Shown one piece after another: positions 41,812 through 50,927 of a stretch of DNA of 64,000 nt. Under the pieces are notes generated by a model. That model did no database searches, was not told where the DNA came from, and worked only from the letters and a program-made list of their open reading frames with translations. The position numbers were made by a program, and so were the translations under genes. The first letter of the stretch is position 1. Each line of letters begins with the position of its first letter. This DNA comes from UBA1046 sp012511325 (GTDB taxonomy: Bacteria; Bacillota; Clostridia; Saccharofermentanales; DTU023): positions 930,001 to 994,000 of the forward strand of contig JBMNJZ010000001.1 in NCBI GenBank assembly GCA_050951925.1, in the 5' to 3' direction.

Positions 41812-44193
41812 GTGTTATTTAGTAAGAGCAGAGGACAAAATGATATAATAAAGTCAACTCAACATGACGACATAATGTCACATGTTGATTCTGTTGTTCC
41901 CGGCTCGAAAGCCGGAGGCTCACGCCGGGCGGGCAGAAAAAAGACAGCCCGTGGCGTAAGGTTTATCCGGTTTTTATCTATGGCTATATGTTTGATTGCA
42001 ATCATTGTTTTGCTTAATCTGTATCAGATTCAAGTCAAGAGATATGACAGATACGTTGCTGCCGGTGCGAATCAGCAGTTCATCATGCAAAGAAGCCAGC
42101 CCAAGCGCGGAGATATTTATGACAGCGATGGTATTTTGATCGCGTCTTCAGTTATCAAATATAGCATCGGCATTACCCCGGCGAATGTGCGCTCTATCAA
42201 CTACAAAGTCAATGAGGCGGAAATAATCGACTTTACTTCGGCTACACTCGAGATCCCCTCTGAAAAAATGAGCGCCTGGTTGGAGCAGAAAGAGCGCAGC
42301 TATATCCTGATTGCTAAGAATGTGCCGGAGGAAAAAGCGGAAACCCTAAAAAGTTGGCTGGTTGAGAACAGGGTAGGTGGCTATACTTTTGATTTGACTT
42401 CCGAGCGCCTATACAATAATGGCGACCTTGCCGGTCAAGTTGTTGGCTTTACACGCTTTGAAGAGCAAAAGCTGAAAGGCGTAACAGGCCTTGAAGCTTA
42501 TTATGATACAATCCTAAGCGGCGAAGCCGGATATAGCTACGCCAGAAGAGATAATTACCGCAATCACGGAACGGTGCCTTTCTCTATCCCCGCTGACCAG
42601 CAAAAGGTTGATGGTGCGGATATGCATTTGCATCTCAATCTCAAAATGCAGGAAGTCCTGCAACATGAGTTGGAGCAGATTGCCGGGGTAGCAGGTCTTA
42701 ATACCGGTGTGATGGGTCTGGTAATGGATGTAAATACAGGTTGGATTTATGCCATGGGACAAATTCCAACCATGCAGAGCCAGCATCCGACTGCGGCACC
42801 CGGAGGAATTGACCCGCATTTTTGGAACCTGGATCTTGATAAAGTGATCAATCAGCTCAGTTCCCAAGTCTGGCGAAATGCGATAGTATCCGATGTGTTT
42901 GAGCCCGGATCGACCATGAAAGCAATCACTGCCGCTATTGCCTTTGAGGAAGCGGCTGTGACTGAAGCGACAGAATTTGATGATAGTCCAATTGAGGTCA
43001 TGAACCATACCATCAGTTGTGTGTTAAGAAGTGGCCATGGCATTGAGAGTATGACACAGGCCTTTGTTAATTCCTGTAATCCTGTTTTTGTCCAGATTGG
43101 ACAGATGATTGACCAGGATCTATTCTACGATTATCTAAAGACCTATGGTTTTATGGATAAGACAGGCATTGATCTGCCGGCGGAAACTAATACTATTTTT
43201 CACGATAGACCAAGCAAACTTGATTTTGCTAATATTACTTTCGGCGAATCAGTTGCTGTGACACCTCTCCATATCGCTCGTGCTTATGCTGCTATTGTCA
43301 ACGGAGGTTATCTTGTCCAGCCGTCAGTGGTCAGAGAATTTGTAAATCCTGACGGAGTAGCGGAGGCGGTTGTCACAGGACAGCCCGTGCAGATTATCTC
43401 GACAGAGACCTCGGCTAGAATATGCAAGTTGCTGAAAGAGGCGGGAAATGCCGGCAATCATTCAACATTTAGTTGCGTGGGGCATGATATAGGCGGCAAA
43501 ACCAGTACATCCACTGATGAAATTGATAAACAGAACACCTATTCATTTATTGCTGTAGGGCCAAGTGAATCTGCGGATATTCTCTGTATGATACTGGTCA
43601 AGAAACCTGTCAATAGATTTTCCAGTAGCGCGATTGTAGCTCGGCATACCAAAAGATTGTTGGGCAGAATAATGGATTTGAGAGGCTATCAGCGGCATTA
43701 CGATGCCAATGAGGCAGCCAGGCTGGCCAAAAATGTCAGCCTGCCTGATATCAGCGGTCTTACATATAGCGAGGCGGCTTTTGCGCTATCGGAACTGGAT
43801 CTATATGGTTTTCGCGCCAATTCGGAACTGGGTTATGATGACAAAGTAGCGTATTTGAATTTGACATCCGGTTCGAAAGTGGCGGTTGGATCAACAATCT
43901 GGCTTACCGACAGCATAGATACAACCGAGGTTAATGTGCCTGATTTTTCCAATCTGGACTATCATAGTTGTATCTGGCTGGCTGAATCTGCCGGAGTAGT
44001 CCTGAGAACTCATGGCCTGCCCACACAGGGAGTAGTTTCTCAAAGCCCGGCACCTTCCAGGCAGCAGATCGACGAACAGGACACTGACGAAGTTGGGGCG
44101 CCGCAAATTGATGAAATGGCAGATAATCAGGTTCAGGGCAAGGTGCCCAGAGGCTCAGTAATCGACATCTGGTTTGAAGAGCCGGACGCATAA
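41812..44193 (+). CDS. Division transpeptidase with two PASTA domains (FtsI/SpoVD type PBP)
   Basis: A 793-residue class B penicillin-binding protein that crosslinks septal peptidoglycan. After a basic N-terminus there is one membrane segment (about 51-72), the dimerisation domain (KRGDIYDSDG) and the transpeptidase domain, with S367 in PGSTMK, S421-C-N423 and the third box K563-T564-S565. The usual third box is KTG, so Ser replaces Gly. Two PASTA domains follow (about 643-700 and 705-790), the second interrupted by an acidic insert. PASTA domains are typical of SpoVD/PBP2x-like proteins. It starts at GTG 41812. Whether it serves vegetative division or sporulation cannot be told. Confidence 0.92.
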   Translation: MLFSKSRGQNDIIKSTQHDDIMSHVDSVVPGSKAGGSRRAGRKKTARGVRFIRFLSMAICLIAIIVLLNLYQIQVKRYDRYVAAGANQQFIMQRSQPKRGDIYDSDGILIASSVIKYSIGITPANVRSINYKVNEAEIIDFTSATLEIPSEKMSAWLEQKERSYILIAKNVPEEKAETLKSWLVENRVGGYTFDLTSERLYNNGDLAGQVVGFTRFEEQKLKGVTGLEAYYDTILSGEAGYSYARRDNYRNHGTVPFSIPADQQKVDGADMHLHLNLKMQEVLQHELEQIAGVAGLNTGVMGLVMDVNTGWIYAMGQIPTMQSQHPTAAPGGIDPHFWNLDLDKVINQLSSQVWRNAIVSDVFEPGSTMKAITAAIAFEEAAVTEATEFDDSPIEVMNHTISCVLRSGHGIESMTQAFVNSCNPVFVQIGQMIDQDLFYDYLKTYGFMDKTGIDLPAETNTIFHDRPSKLDFANITFGESVAVTPLHIARAYAAIVNGGYLVQPSVVREFVNPDGVAEAVVTGQPVQIISTETSARICKLLKEAGNAGNHSTFSCVGHDIGGKTSTSTDEIDKQNTYSFIAVGPSESADILCMILVKKPVNRFSSSAIVARHTKRLLGRIMDLRGYQRHYDANEAARLAKNVSLPDISGLTYSEAAFALSELDLYGFRANSELGYDDKVAYLNLTSGSKVAVGSTIWLTDSIDTTEVNVPDFSNLDYHSCIWLAESAGVVLRTHGLPTQGVVSQSPAPSRQQIDEQDTDEVGAPQIDEMADNQVQGKVPRGSVIDIWFEEPDA

Positions 44194-44211
44194 ATGAACG
44201 AATAAAAGCAA

Positions 44212-44240
44212 ATGACTGTTCGCAGTCACTGTTCTATACT
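44212..44240 (+). promoter_or_regulatory. Internal promoter before murF, overlapping a TTCG hairpin
   Basis: ATGACT (44212-44217), a 17-base spacer, then TATACT (44235-44240). The -35 overlaps the perfect hairpin TGACTG-TTCG-CAGTCA (44213-44228), whose tetraloop is very stable in RNA. The hairpin could slow read-through from upstream. Confidence 0.5.
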
Positions 44241-44271
44241 TAATTAGTTGATTTTGATGGAGGGGTAGAAC

Positions 44272-45753
44272 ATGAAAACAAGATTTTTGCCCAATCAGAT
44301 CCAGCAATGGACAGGCGGCAAACTGATACGCAGTAATAATTCTGCCAATAATACCGAGATATTTTATTCCGGTATTTCGACTGATACCAGGTCACTGGTA
44401 CCGGGCGAGGTATTTCTGGCTTTGCGGGGCGAGAATTTTGATGGACATGATTTCATTGAGCAGGCGATCAAACGGGGAGCAGGCATGCTTATCCTGGAAG
44501 CAAATTCCGTCCAGGCGCAGGAAATGCAGGATCGGATTCATGAGCCGGGGACACCGGAACTATTGCTGGTAAGTGATACTTTGGAAGCCTACATGAAAAT
44601 CGCTGCCGGTCACCGACAAACACTAGAGACGACAATTATCGGCGTCACAGGCTCTGTCGGTAAAACCACAACCAGGCGTATGGTGCATCAGATTTTGAAC
44701 TCTCAGCTCCGCGCAGAGCAATCGGATGCCAATCTCAATAATCATATCGGCCTGTCATATACAATCTTGAGTACGAATGCTGAGGCTCAAGTCCTGGTGG
44801 CTGAGATTGCTGTAGATAGAATCGGTGAAATGGCTGAGCTTTCCGCTTTAGCCCGGCCGGACATCGCTATCATCACCGGCATAGGCTACAGTCATGCTTT
44901 GTATTTTGGCAGCAGGGAAGCGATCCTGAAAGAAAAAATGGATTTGCTGCATGATATGAAGGATAATAGTCTGGTTTTGTTAAACGGCAATGACGCAGGT
45001 CTCAGATCTTGGGCGGCAGCTCACAAAGAAGACACACGCTTCGCCATCTGGTTTGTTTCTAATCTGAAATATAAAGATGAAATCCTGGCAGAAGGCTTTC
45101 CTGTCTTCTGGTATAAAGATATGTCTCTTACAGCCGACAGCACTGATTTCAAAGTTAAATGCAGTTTTGCTCCTGAGGAAGTCTGGCAGATCCACCTGCC
45201 TTTTGCGGCTTCTCATCTGACGGAGGCTACTATGTTCGGACTGGCCTGTGCTTATATACAGGGGCTGGATATGGATCTTGCGTCACAGGCTGCAAGCGGC
45301 TTTGTGAATACTGGCTCCAGGCAACAATTAAACGCCTTAGAGCAGAATATTTTGTTGCTGGATGATTCGTATAATTCCTCACCTGAAGCTATGACCAGCG
45401 GTTTAACGACCCTGGCCCATATTTCTGAATCAGCTCAGAGAATTGGTGTTTTCGGCGATATGAGAGAACTGGGCAAATATGCTCACGAGCTTCACCTCAA
45501 GATTGCCGATCTGATCATTGATATAGGTTTTCGCGAAATTTATCTCATTGGCGATGAAATGCAGCGAGTAGCCGAGTATTTGCATACGAAGGCGCCAACC
45601 ATTAAGACCAGATGGTTTGAGGATCGTGATACGATGGGACAGGAATTGTTGGAAGCGATACGCCCTGGGGATGCGATTATGGTAAAAGGCTCGCATTATT
45701 TTGAACTGGATCGTATCGCCAACGTTATTAAATTGCGCTTTGGCGGAAAGTAG
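44272..45753 (+). CDS. murF: UDP-MurNAc-tripeptide:D-Ala-D-Ala ligase
   Basis: It adds D-Ala-D-Ala to the muropeptide precursor. The 493-residue Mur ligase has an N-terminal UDP-binding domain (GISTDTRSLVPGEVFLALRG), the ATP loop GVTGSVGKTTTRRM, NNHIGLSYTIL and the C-terminal domain with LLDDSYNSSPEAM. D-Ala-D-Ala specificity rather than MurE is inferred from the NxxxGLP-like region and the position just before mraY. GGAGGGG precedes the ATG. Confidence 0.93.
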   Translation: MKTRFLPNQIQQWTGGKLIRSNNSANNTEIFYSGISTDTRSLVPGEVFLALRGENFDGHDFIEQAIKRGAGMLILEANSVQAQEMQDRIHEPGTPELLLVSDTLEAYMKIAAGHRQTLETTIIGVTGSVGKTTTRRMVHQILNSQLRAEQSDANLNNHIGLSYTILSTNAEAQVLVAEIAVDRIGEMAELSALARPDIAIITGIGYSHALYFGSREAILKEKMDLLHDMKDNSLVLLNGNDAGLRSWAAAHKEDTRFAIWFVSNLKYKDEILAEGFPVFWYKDMSLTADSTDFKVKCSFAPEEVWQIHLPFAASHLTEATMFGLACAYIQGLDMDLASQAASGFVNTGSRQQLNALEQNILLLDDSYNSSPEAMTSGLTTLAHISESAQRIGVFGDMRELGKYAHELHLKIADLIIDIGFREIYLIGDEMQRVAEYLHTKAPTIKTRWFEDRDTMGQELLEAIRPGDAIMVKGSHYFELDRIANVIKLRFGGK

Positions 45754-45760
45754 GTAAACA

Positions 45761-46765
45761 ATGACACCTTTTTGGCAGGCTGTTGTTCTGTTTTTTGTGA
45801 TGTTGATCGGGACGATTCTGACCGGTCTGATCGGCCTGCCCTTAATCAAAAAATCCCAGCTGGTCCAGACAGTTAGAGATGATGGCCCCAAGACTCATTT
45901 TGCCAAATCCGGCACACCGACATTTGGCGGTATCTTTTTTCTGCTTCCCCTGATGGTTATCGCTGTTATCCTTCCCCTGGCCAGACCCAAGTTACTGAAT
46001 TTCAGTGTCGTGGCTTTGTTAATGTTATTATTCAGCCTGGTCGGCTTTATTGATGACTTTGTCAAAGTCAAGGTTGATAAAGAAGGTTTGTCCGTTATTC
46101 AGAAGACTGTTCTCTTGGGGTTTTTCTCAATTTTCTTTACGCTCTGGTATCTATTTGTCATGGCTGAAGACCCGATATTGATTTTGCCTGTGGTACGGAA
46201 AGTTCTGGTGATCAGTGGCTGGTGGAAGTTACCGTATGGCATTTTTGTGATTTTATTTATATTTTACATAAGTAATGCGGTCAATATTACGGACGGTCTT
46301 GATGGTTTGTTATCCGGTTTAACTGTGATCAGCAGCCTGTTTTTGGCTCTTACTGCCTGGCTGATCAGAGATTTGATCGAGGGCTATTTTCCTGCCTTAT
46401 TATTGAGCCTTGTACTGGCAGCGGGCTGTCTGGGCTTTTTGGTTTTCAACCGCCATCCGGCTAAGATCTTTATGGGCGATACAGGCTCTCAGGCTCTTGG
46501 CGTCGGTCTTGCAGGCATAACTTTAATGCTTGGCGTACCGTGGTTGATGCTGATAACAGGCTTTGTCTTTGTTTTTGAAGGACTATCAGTTGTGATTCAG
46601 TTTCTGTACTTTCGGCGTACAGGCGGGAAACGTATTTTCCGGATGGCGCCGATCCACCACCATTTTGAGTTGGGTGGCTGGAAAGAAACAAAAGTTGTTG
46701 CGGTATTCTGGTTGGTGGCGATTCTATGCGGGGCATTGGGACTACTGACCATTTATCCTTTTTGA
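45761..46765 (+). CDS. mraY: Phospho-N-acetylmuramoyl-pentapeptide transferase
   Basis: It attaches the muropeptide to undecaprenyl phosphate to make lipid I. The 334-residue membrane protein has about ten segments and the motifs KTHFAKSGTPTFGG, the Asp pair in GFIDDFVKV, NAVNITDGLDGL, FMGDTGSQALG and APIHHHFELGGW. It starts seven bases after murF. Confidence 0.96.
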   Translation: MTPFWQAVVLFFVMLIGTILTGLIGLPLIKKSQLVQTVRDDGPKTHFAKSGTPTFGGIFFLLPLMVIAVILPLARPKLLNFSVVALLMLLFSLVGFIDDFVKVKVDKEGLSVIQKTVLLGFFSIFFTLWYLFVMAEDPILILPVVRKVLVISGWWKLPYGIFVILFIFYISNAVNITDGLDGLLSGLTVISSLFLALTAWLIRDLIEGYFPALLLSLVLAAGCLGFLVFNRHPAKIFMGDTGSQALGVGLAGITLMLGVPWLMLITGFVFVFEGLSVVIQFLYFRRTGGKRIFRMAPIHHHFELGGWKETKVVAVFWLVAILCGALGLLTIYPF

Positions 46766-46777
46766 CGGTGTTATATT

Positions 46778-48142
46778 ATGAGTGCTATGGATCAAAAGCA
46801 AGAATCAATTCAGTCTCTGGATAAAAATGCGGACTATTCCGGATTTCGTAAAATGGATTTGCCCCTGCTGATTATTTCTTTGATTCTGTGCACTTTCGGT
46901 TTGGTGATGATGTTTAGTTCGAGCATTAGCATCAGTTTTGCCAGGACCGGCGACAGTTCAAGCGCCTTGATTAGCAAACAGATTGGTATTACCGGCGGCG
47001 CCCTTTTGGCTTCAATTTTTATGGCCAGATTCATCCGCCTGAACTTTTTCCGCAAACGCTGGTTCAGAAATGCTCTATATATAGCCGTGACGGTTTTTCT
47101 GATGCTGGTTCTGATCAGAGGACAGACAATTAATGGCGCTAAGCGCTGGCTGGACTTAAAAATTTTTACTTTCCAGCCGTCTGAGGCTGCCAAGATCGGA
47201 GCCGTACTATGGTTGTCGCTTGAACTGGAATATCAGAAACAGCAGATGCAGAAGCTCAAGAATAAATGGCGTGACCCCTGGCAGAAATTCTGGCAACAGG
47301 GTCGGTATTTATTGACCTGGCCTGCTTGCAAGATGTTGGTTTGGTTTGGACTCATTATTGTTCAGCCTCATTTCTCGGCTGCACTTATTTTTGCCATTAT
47401 TGTATGTGCGATGTTTTTATTTGCCGGTCTGCAACGGTCGGTATGGATATCGGGCTCCCTTCAGCTTGTGGCTATTTTGCTGATTCTGGGATTGTTGCTA
47501 CTTATCATGTTGCCTTGGTTTACAGGCATGAGCAATAGTGATTTTCTATCCCGAAGATTCGCCCATGTCTTCAGGCGCTTGGATACTTATCAGGATCCGG
47601 TCAATGCATCCGACGATGATATTATGCAGATCAGACAGGCACAGATTGCGCTGGGATCCGGCGGATTGACAGGAGTTGGCCTTGGCCGCAGCGTACAGAA
47701 GATGAACTGGTTGCCGGAAGCTCATAATGACTATGTACTGGCTATTATTGGAGAGGAACTGGGCTTTCTTGGTACAGCATTTATTCTTTTGCTATTTGTA
47801 GCTTTTATGTTTCGCGGTTTCAGCGTAGCTCTGACTGCGAGAAGCAGAGCTGGTCTGATGATTGCCGCCGGATATACTTTTTTTCTTGTCCTGCAGGCGC
47901 TGATCAACTTCGGTGTAGCTGTTAATCTATTGCCGGCTACAGGTATTTCTCTACCTTTCTTTAGTTCGGGCGGTACGGCAAATGCCTTTTTTATATTCGC
48001 GGCAGGCATGATTCTGCTCGTATCCAAATGGGATCAAAAAGAAAATCCTGAATTGAGTCATATCCTTGTCAGGGAACGGCGCGGACAGCAACAGAGCGTT
48101 GCTCCAAACTTGATCCAGCGGGAAGCAGGTACAGGTAGTTGA
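46778..48142 (+). CDS. ftsW: Septal SEDS glycosyltransferase FtsW
   Basis: The 454-residue protein has about ten membrane segments and the SEDS motifs GAKRWLDLKIFTFQPSEAAK and GISLPFFSSGGTA near the end. Its place between mraY and murG assigns it to division rather than elongation. A hydrophilic segment of about 50 residues, rich in Lys, Gln and Trp (KQQMQKLKNKWRDPWQKFW), lies between two membrane segments and is longer than usual. The ribosome-binding site before ATG 46778 is weak. It overlaps the murG TTG start. Confidence 0.93.
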   Translation: MSAMDQKQESIQSLDKNADYSGFRKMDLPLLIISLILCTFGLVMMFSSSISISFARTGDSSSALISKQIGITGGALLASIFMARFIRLNFFRKRWFRNALYIAVTVFLMLVLIRGQTINGAKRWLDLKIFTFQPSEAAKIGAVLWLSLELEYQKQQMQKLKNKWRDPWQKFWQQGRYLLTWPACKMLVWFGLIIVQPHFSAALIFAIIVCAMFLFAGLQRSVWISGSLQLVAILLILGLLLLIMLPWFTGMSNSDFLSRRFAHVFRRLDTYQDPVNASDDDIMQIRQAQIALGSGGLTGVGLGRSVQKMNWLPEAHNDYVLAIIGEELGFLGTAFILLLFVAFMFRGFSVALTARSRAGLMIAAGYTFFLVLQALINFGVAVNLLPATGISLPFFSSGGTANAFFIFAAGMILLVSKWDQKENPELSHILVRERRGQQQSVAPNLIQREAGTGS

Positions 48143-49284
48143 AGCGGGGGACATCAAAAAGAAAATTCACCATGTTGATCGGAGCCGGTGGCACCAGCGG
48201 ACATATTAATCCTGCGCTGACTTTGGCTAACTATACCAAGGAACAGAACCCTGAGGCGGAGATAATCTTTTGCGGCTTAAAGAACAGCCTGGAGGCGGAA
48301 ATTGTCGCCAGAGCAGGCTACAAACTGGAATACATCAGGGCAGTTGTTTTGCCTTCGCGCGGCAGTCGCAAAAAAATGCGCTGGATGCGCGAGAATGTCT
48401 CGGGAATCCGGCAATGCATGAAATATATCAGACGATATAAACCTGATATTGTTGTCAGTACGGGCGGTTTTGTGGGCAGTCCTCTGGTTTTTGCCGGACT
48501 GTTGTTAAGAAAACCGGTATTACTACACGAACAGAACGCTTTACCGGGTAGATCCAACCGCTTTTTCGGTCCTTCTTGTAAAGCTGTCTGTATTAGCTTT
48601 GCAGAAAGTGTCAGATACTTTAAGAGGAAGACCAGAACTGTACTGACAGGAAACCCGGTATCCGCGGACTTCTTTAAGCTGACTAAAGAAGAGGCGCGCT
48701 GCAAGCTGAACATTGATGAGGATGTATTCCATGTTGTGCTGATGGGGGGCAGTCTGGGTGCCAGGTCACTAAACAGTGCCGTAGTTGATCTGGTTGAGTC
48801 CGGCAAATGGGCTTCTATGATTGAAGAATATCCGAATCTGTTTCTGACGATCAGCACCGGTATGCAGCGTGGCAAAGAAATTTGTAAACAACTGTCAGAG
48901 GTGCCCAATATCACGGCAAGCGAATATCTTTATGACGGTCTGTCCTGGATGGCCTCGGCTGATCTTTTTGTTGGCAGAGCCGGGGCAATGACTTGTGCTG
49001 AGTTGGCAGCACTGGGCGTGCCTTCAATTTTGGTTCCTTACCCGTATGCGGCGGACGATCATCAGACTTTTAATGCCAGAACCTTAACAGATATTGGTGC
49101 GGCATTGATGTGTCGCGATCAGGACTTTTCTGCTGAATATATGTATAGCCAGATCCTTATCCTTATAAATAATCGCGCGGGTCTGGCGGCAATGGGAAAA
49201 CAAGCCAGGACAAGAGCTCTGCCTAATGCCACAGCCAAGATTCACGACACTCTATTGCAGGTGATCAGAGATGGCGGGAATTAG
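48139..49284 (+). CDS. murG: UDP-GlcNAc transferase MurG
   Basis: It converts lipid I to lipid II at the inner face of the membrane. The 381-residue GT28 enzyme has the N-terminal glycine loop GAGGTSGHINPAL, a variant seen in Clostridia as GGTAGH, then STGGFVGSPLVFAG, HEQNALPG, GGSLGARSLN and the donor region GRAGAMTCAELAALGVPSILVPYP. A TTG start at 48139, overlapping the ftsW stop, is used because the next ATG (48172) would leave the first strand unusually short and has no ribosome-binding site. It overlaps the next gene by 14 bases. Confidence 0.93.
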   Translation: MKRGTSKRKFTMLIGAGGTSGHINPALTLANYTKEQNPEAEIIFCGLKNSLEAEIVARAGYKLEYIRAVVLPSRGSRKKMRWMRENVSGIRQCMKYIRRYKPDIVVSTGGFVGSPLVFAGLLLRKPVLLHEQNALPGRSNRFFGPSCKAVCISFAESVRYFKRKTRTVLTGNPVSADFFKLTKEEARCKLNIDEDVFHVVLMGGSLGARSLNSAVVDLVESGKWASMIEEYPNLFLTISTGMQRGKEICKQLSEVPNITASEYLYDGLSWMASADLFVGRAGAMTCAELAALGVPSILVPYPYAADDHQTFNARTLTDIGAALMCRDQDFSAEYMYSQILILINNRAGLAAMGKQARTRALPNATAKIHDTLLQVIRDGGN

Positions 49285-50263
49285 GCGAAAAAGCAAAAAG
49301 AGAGAAAACATTTCCTATCCGCCTTCCGGATCTAATGCGGACAGACGGCAAACGAAAGTGGCAGGCAAAGTCAAAAAATCTGTAAAATCTTCGCAGGCGA
49401 AGCGGACCGTTACCGTTGATTATCCGTCCGAACAGAAGCGGTATCCAACAGACGCCGCTACAAAAACCGGGCTAAGTCTGTTCGCAAAACTCTTCGCCTT
49501 TTTTGCGATCGCTTTAGCCCTGGTTACATTGATTGTACTATTACCTGCCTTTAGGCTGGAGTACGTTGAGATAACAGGCAATGTTGATGTTGCGACAGAG
49601 GATCTGCTGTCTGCAGTGGATTTCAAGCCTGAACGTCACGCCTTTCTGGATTTGGGTCCCGGCCTATTCAATTACCTTACTTTGCGTTATGGTTCTTTGG
49701 AAACAAAGTTGCTGCAGACTTTCCCGGAACTGGCATCAGTCAAGGCCTGTTTCTCCTGGCCATCGAAAATCCTGATTCAGGTTACGGAACGGGTTGAGAC
49801 GGCTTGTATCAGAAATGGCTTACAATATGCCTTAGTTGACAGCACAGGGAAGGTGATTCGCCTAGTCGATTCTCCTCCGGAATATTTACCGGTGATTGAA
49901 GAATTCAAGAGTCTGGAGCCAATGACACCCGGGAGACAGCTAAATGAAGATGAGATGAAGTTGCTTGAGATCAGCACGGAAATTACAGCGCAACTAATCT
50001 TGTCGGATAAAGCATTTCCCGAGTCCAAATCGCTAATTGATTTGACTAAATCAATTAGCCCGCAAGTCAATGGCTTTGCCACCTTGATTCTGCAATTTGA
50101 CAATGAAGCGATCTGGCGAGTTAAAGTCTCGGATGGCCGCAGTTTGTCGGAAGCAATCAGGAAACTGCATGAAATGACCGAGAGCAAGAAATTACTTGAT
50201 CAGGGTTCCGGGCAACTGGATTTGACAACGGATATGATTGTGTTCAGGCGCGATAATCCCTGA
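49271..50263 (+). CDS. ftsQ: Division protein FtsQ/DivIB
   Basis: A 330-residue bitopic protein with a long basic cytoplasmic N-terminus (about 1-75), one membrane segment (LFAFFAIALALVTLIVLLPAF) and an extracytoplasmic POTRA domain beginning LEYVEITGNVDVATEDLL. The beta domain follows with SWPSKILIQVTERVETAC and YALVDSTGKVI. It scaffolds FtsL/DivIC at the septum. The conserved order murG-ftsQ (without murC and murB between) and the sequence pattern support the call. Confidence 0.9.
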   Translation: MAGIRRKSKKRENISYPPSGSNADRRQTKVAGKVKKSVKSSQAKRTVTVDYPSEQKRYPTDAATKTGLSLFAKLFAFFAIALALVTLIVLLPAFRLEYVEITGNVDVATEDLLSAVDFKPERHAFLDLGPGLFNYLTLRYGSLETKLLQTFPELASVKACFSWPSKILIQVTERVETACIRNGLQYALVDSTGKVIRLVDSPPEYLPVIEEFKSLEPMTPGRQLNEDEMKLLEISTEITAQLILSDKAFPESKSLIDLTKSISPQVNGFATLILQFDNEAIWRVKVSDGRSLSEAIRKLHEMTESKKLLDQGSGQLDLTTDMIVFRRDNP

Positions 50264-50285
50264 AGTGTTCGGACAGGAGGACGAG

Positions 50286-50648
50286 ATGCTGCCTTTAATC
50301 GGATTGATAATTGGATTGATGATTGGACTGGTATTGAATTTTCAAATTCCTGAGGTATGGTCAGTTTATGTTGCCATTGTGATCTTGGCGGGTATTGATT
50401 CGCTGCTGGGAGGGATCGAAGCTGCTTATCGCAAGCGTTTCAGCAATGTTCTCTTTATAACCGGTTTTACCTTGAATGCGGCGACTGCGGTGGCTTTGAC
50501 AGCTCTGGGCCAGCAACTGGCGTTTGATTTGAGCTTAGTTGCTGTCTTTGCTTTCGGCATTAGGATTTTCAAAAATCTGGGTCTGATTCGCAGATACTTT
50601 ATCCAGAGCATCCAAAAGCGCATAGCAGCGTCCAAAACAATTAAGTAA
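50286..50648 (+). CDS. sbp: Small basic protein Sbp (DUF1290)
   Basis: The 120-residue protein has three membrane segments and the DUF1290 pattern PLIGLIIGLMIGLVLNFQIP, then YVAIVILAGIDSLLGGIEA and FGIRIFKNLGLIRR. Sbp genes sit beside ftsZ or division genes in many Gram-positive bacteria; the function is unknown. ATG 50286 follows a perfect AGGAGG by five bases, so the longer in-frame start at 50238, inside ftsQ, is rejected. Confidence 0.9.
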   Translation: MLPLIGLIIGLMIGLVLNFQIPEVWSVYVAIVILAGIDSLLGGIEAAYRKRFSNVLFITGFTLNAATAVALTALGQQLAFDLSLVAVFAFGIRIFKNLGLIRRYFIQSIQKRIAASKTIK

Positions 50649-50720
50649 TAAAGAGGTAATAACATCGCTGGGCAGAACTGTCAGAAGAGGGGTGAATTCT
50701 TGGAATATTTTCGCCAGAGA

Positions 50721-50876
50721 TGTCATTACAACGAAACAACTGCGTAATATTTATTGACAACTTCGGAATTAAGTCTTGTAATGATAATTATTATAGTGTA
50801 AAATTAGTTCAAAAATTATGCGAATACTGCTCCGGATGTATTTTGACCGCAACAAAGTTGTAATATTGTAATGACA
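50721..50876 (+). promoter_or_regulatory. ftsZ control region: tandem promoters and TTGTAATGAYA repeats
   Basis: The element TTGTAATGA(C/T)A occurs three times in 156 bases: on the minus strand at 50721-50731 and on the plus strand at 50776-50786 and 50866-50876, with a partial TTGTAAT at 50858. Promoter P1 is TTGACA-N17-TGTAAT (50754-50782). P2 is TTGTAA-N17-TAAAAT (50776-50804). P3 is TTGACC-N18-TGTAAT (50843-50872). A 15-base Fur/PerR-like element (50782-50796) lies inside the P2 spacer. Confidence 0.6.
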
Positions 50877-50927
50877 ACTCTGTAAGATTAATCGGCATCC
50901 GGCCGCTTTCGAAAGGAGTTGCTGAAA

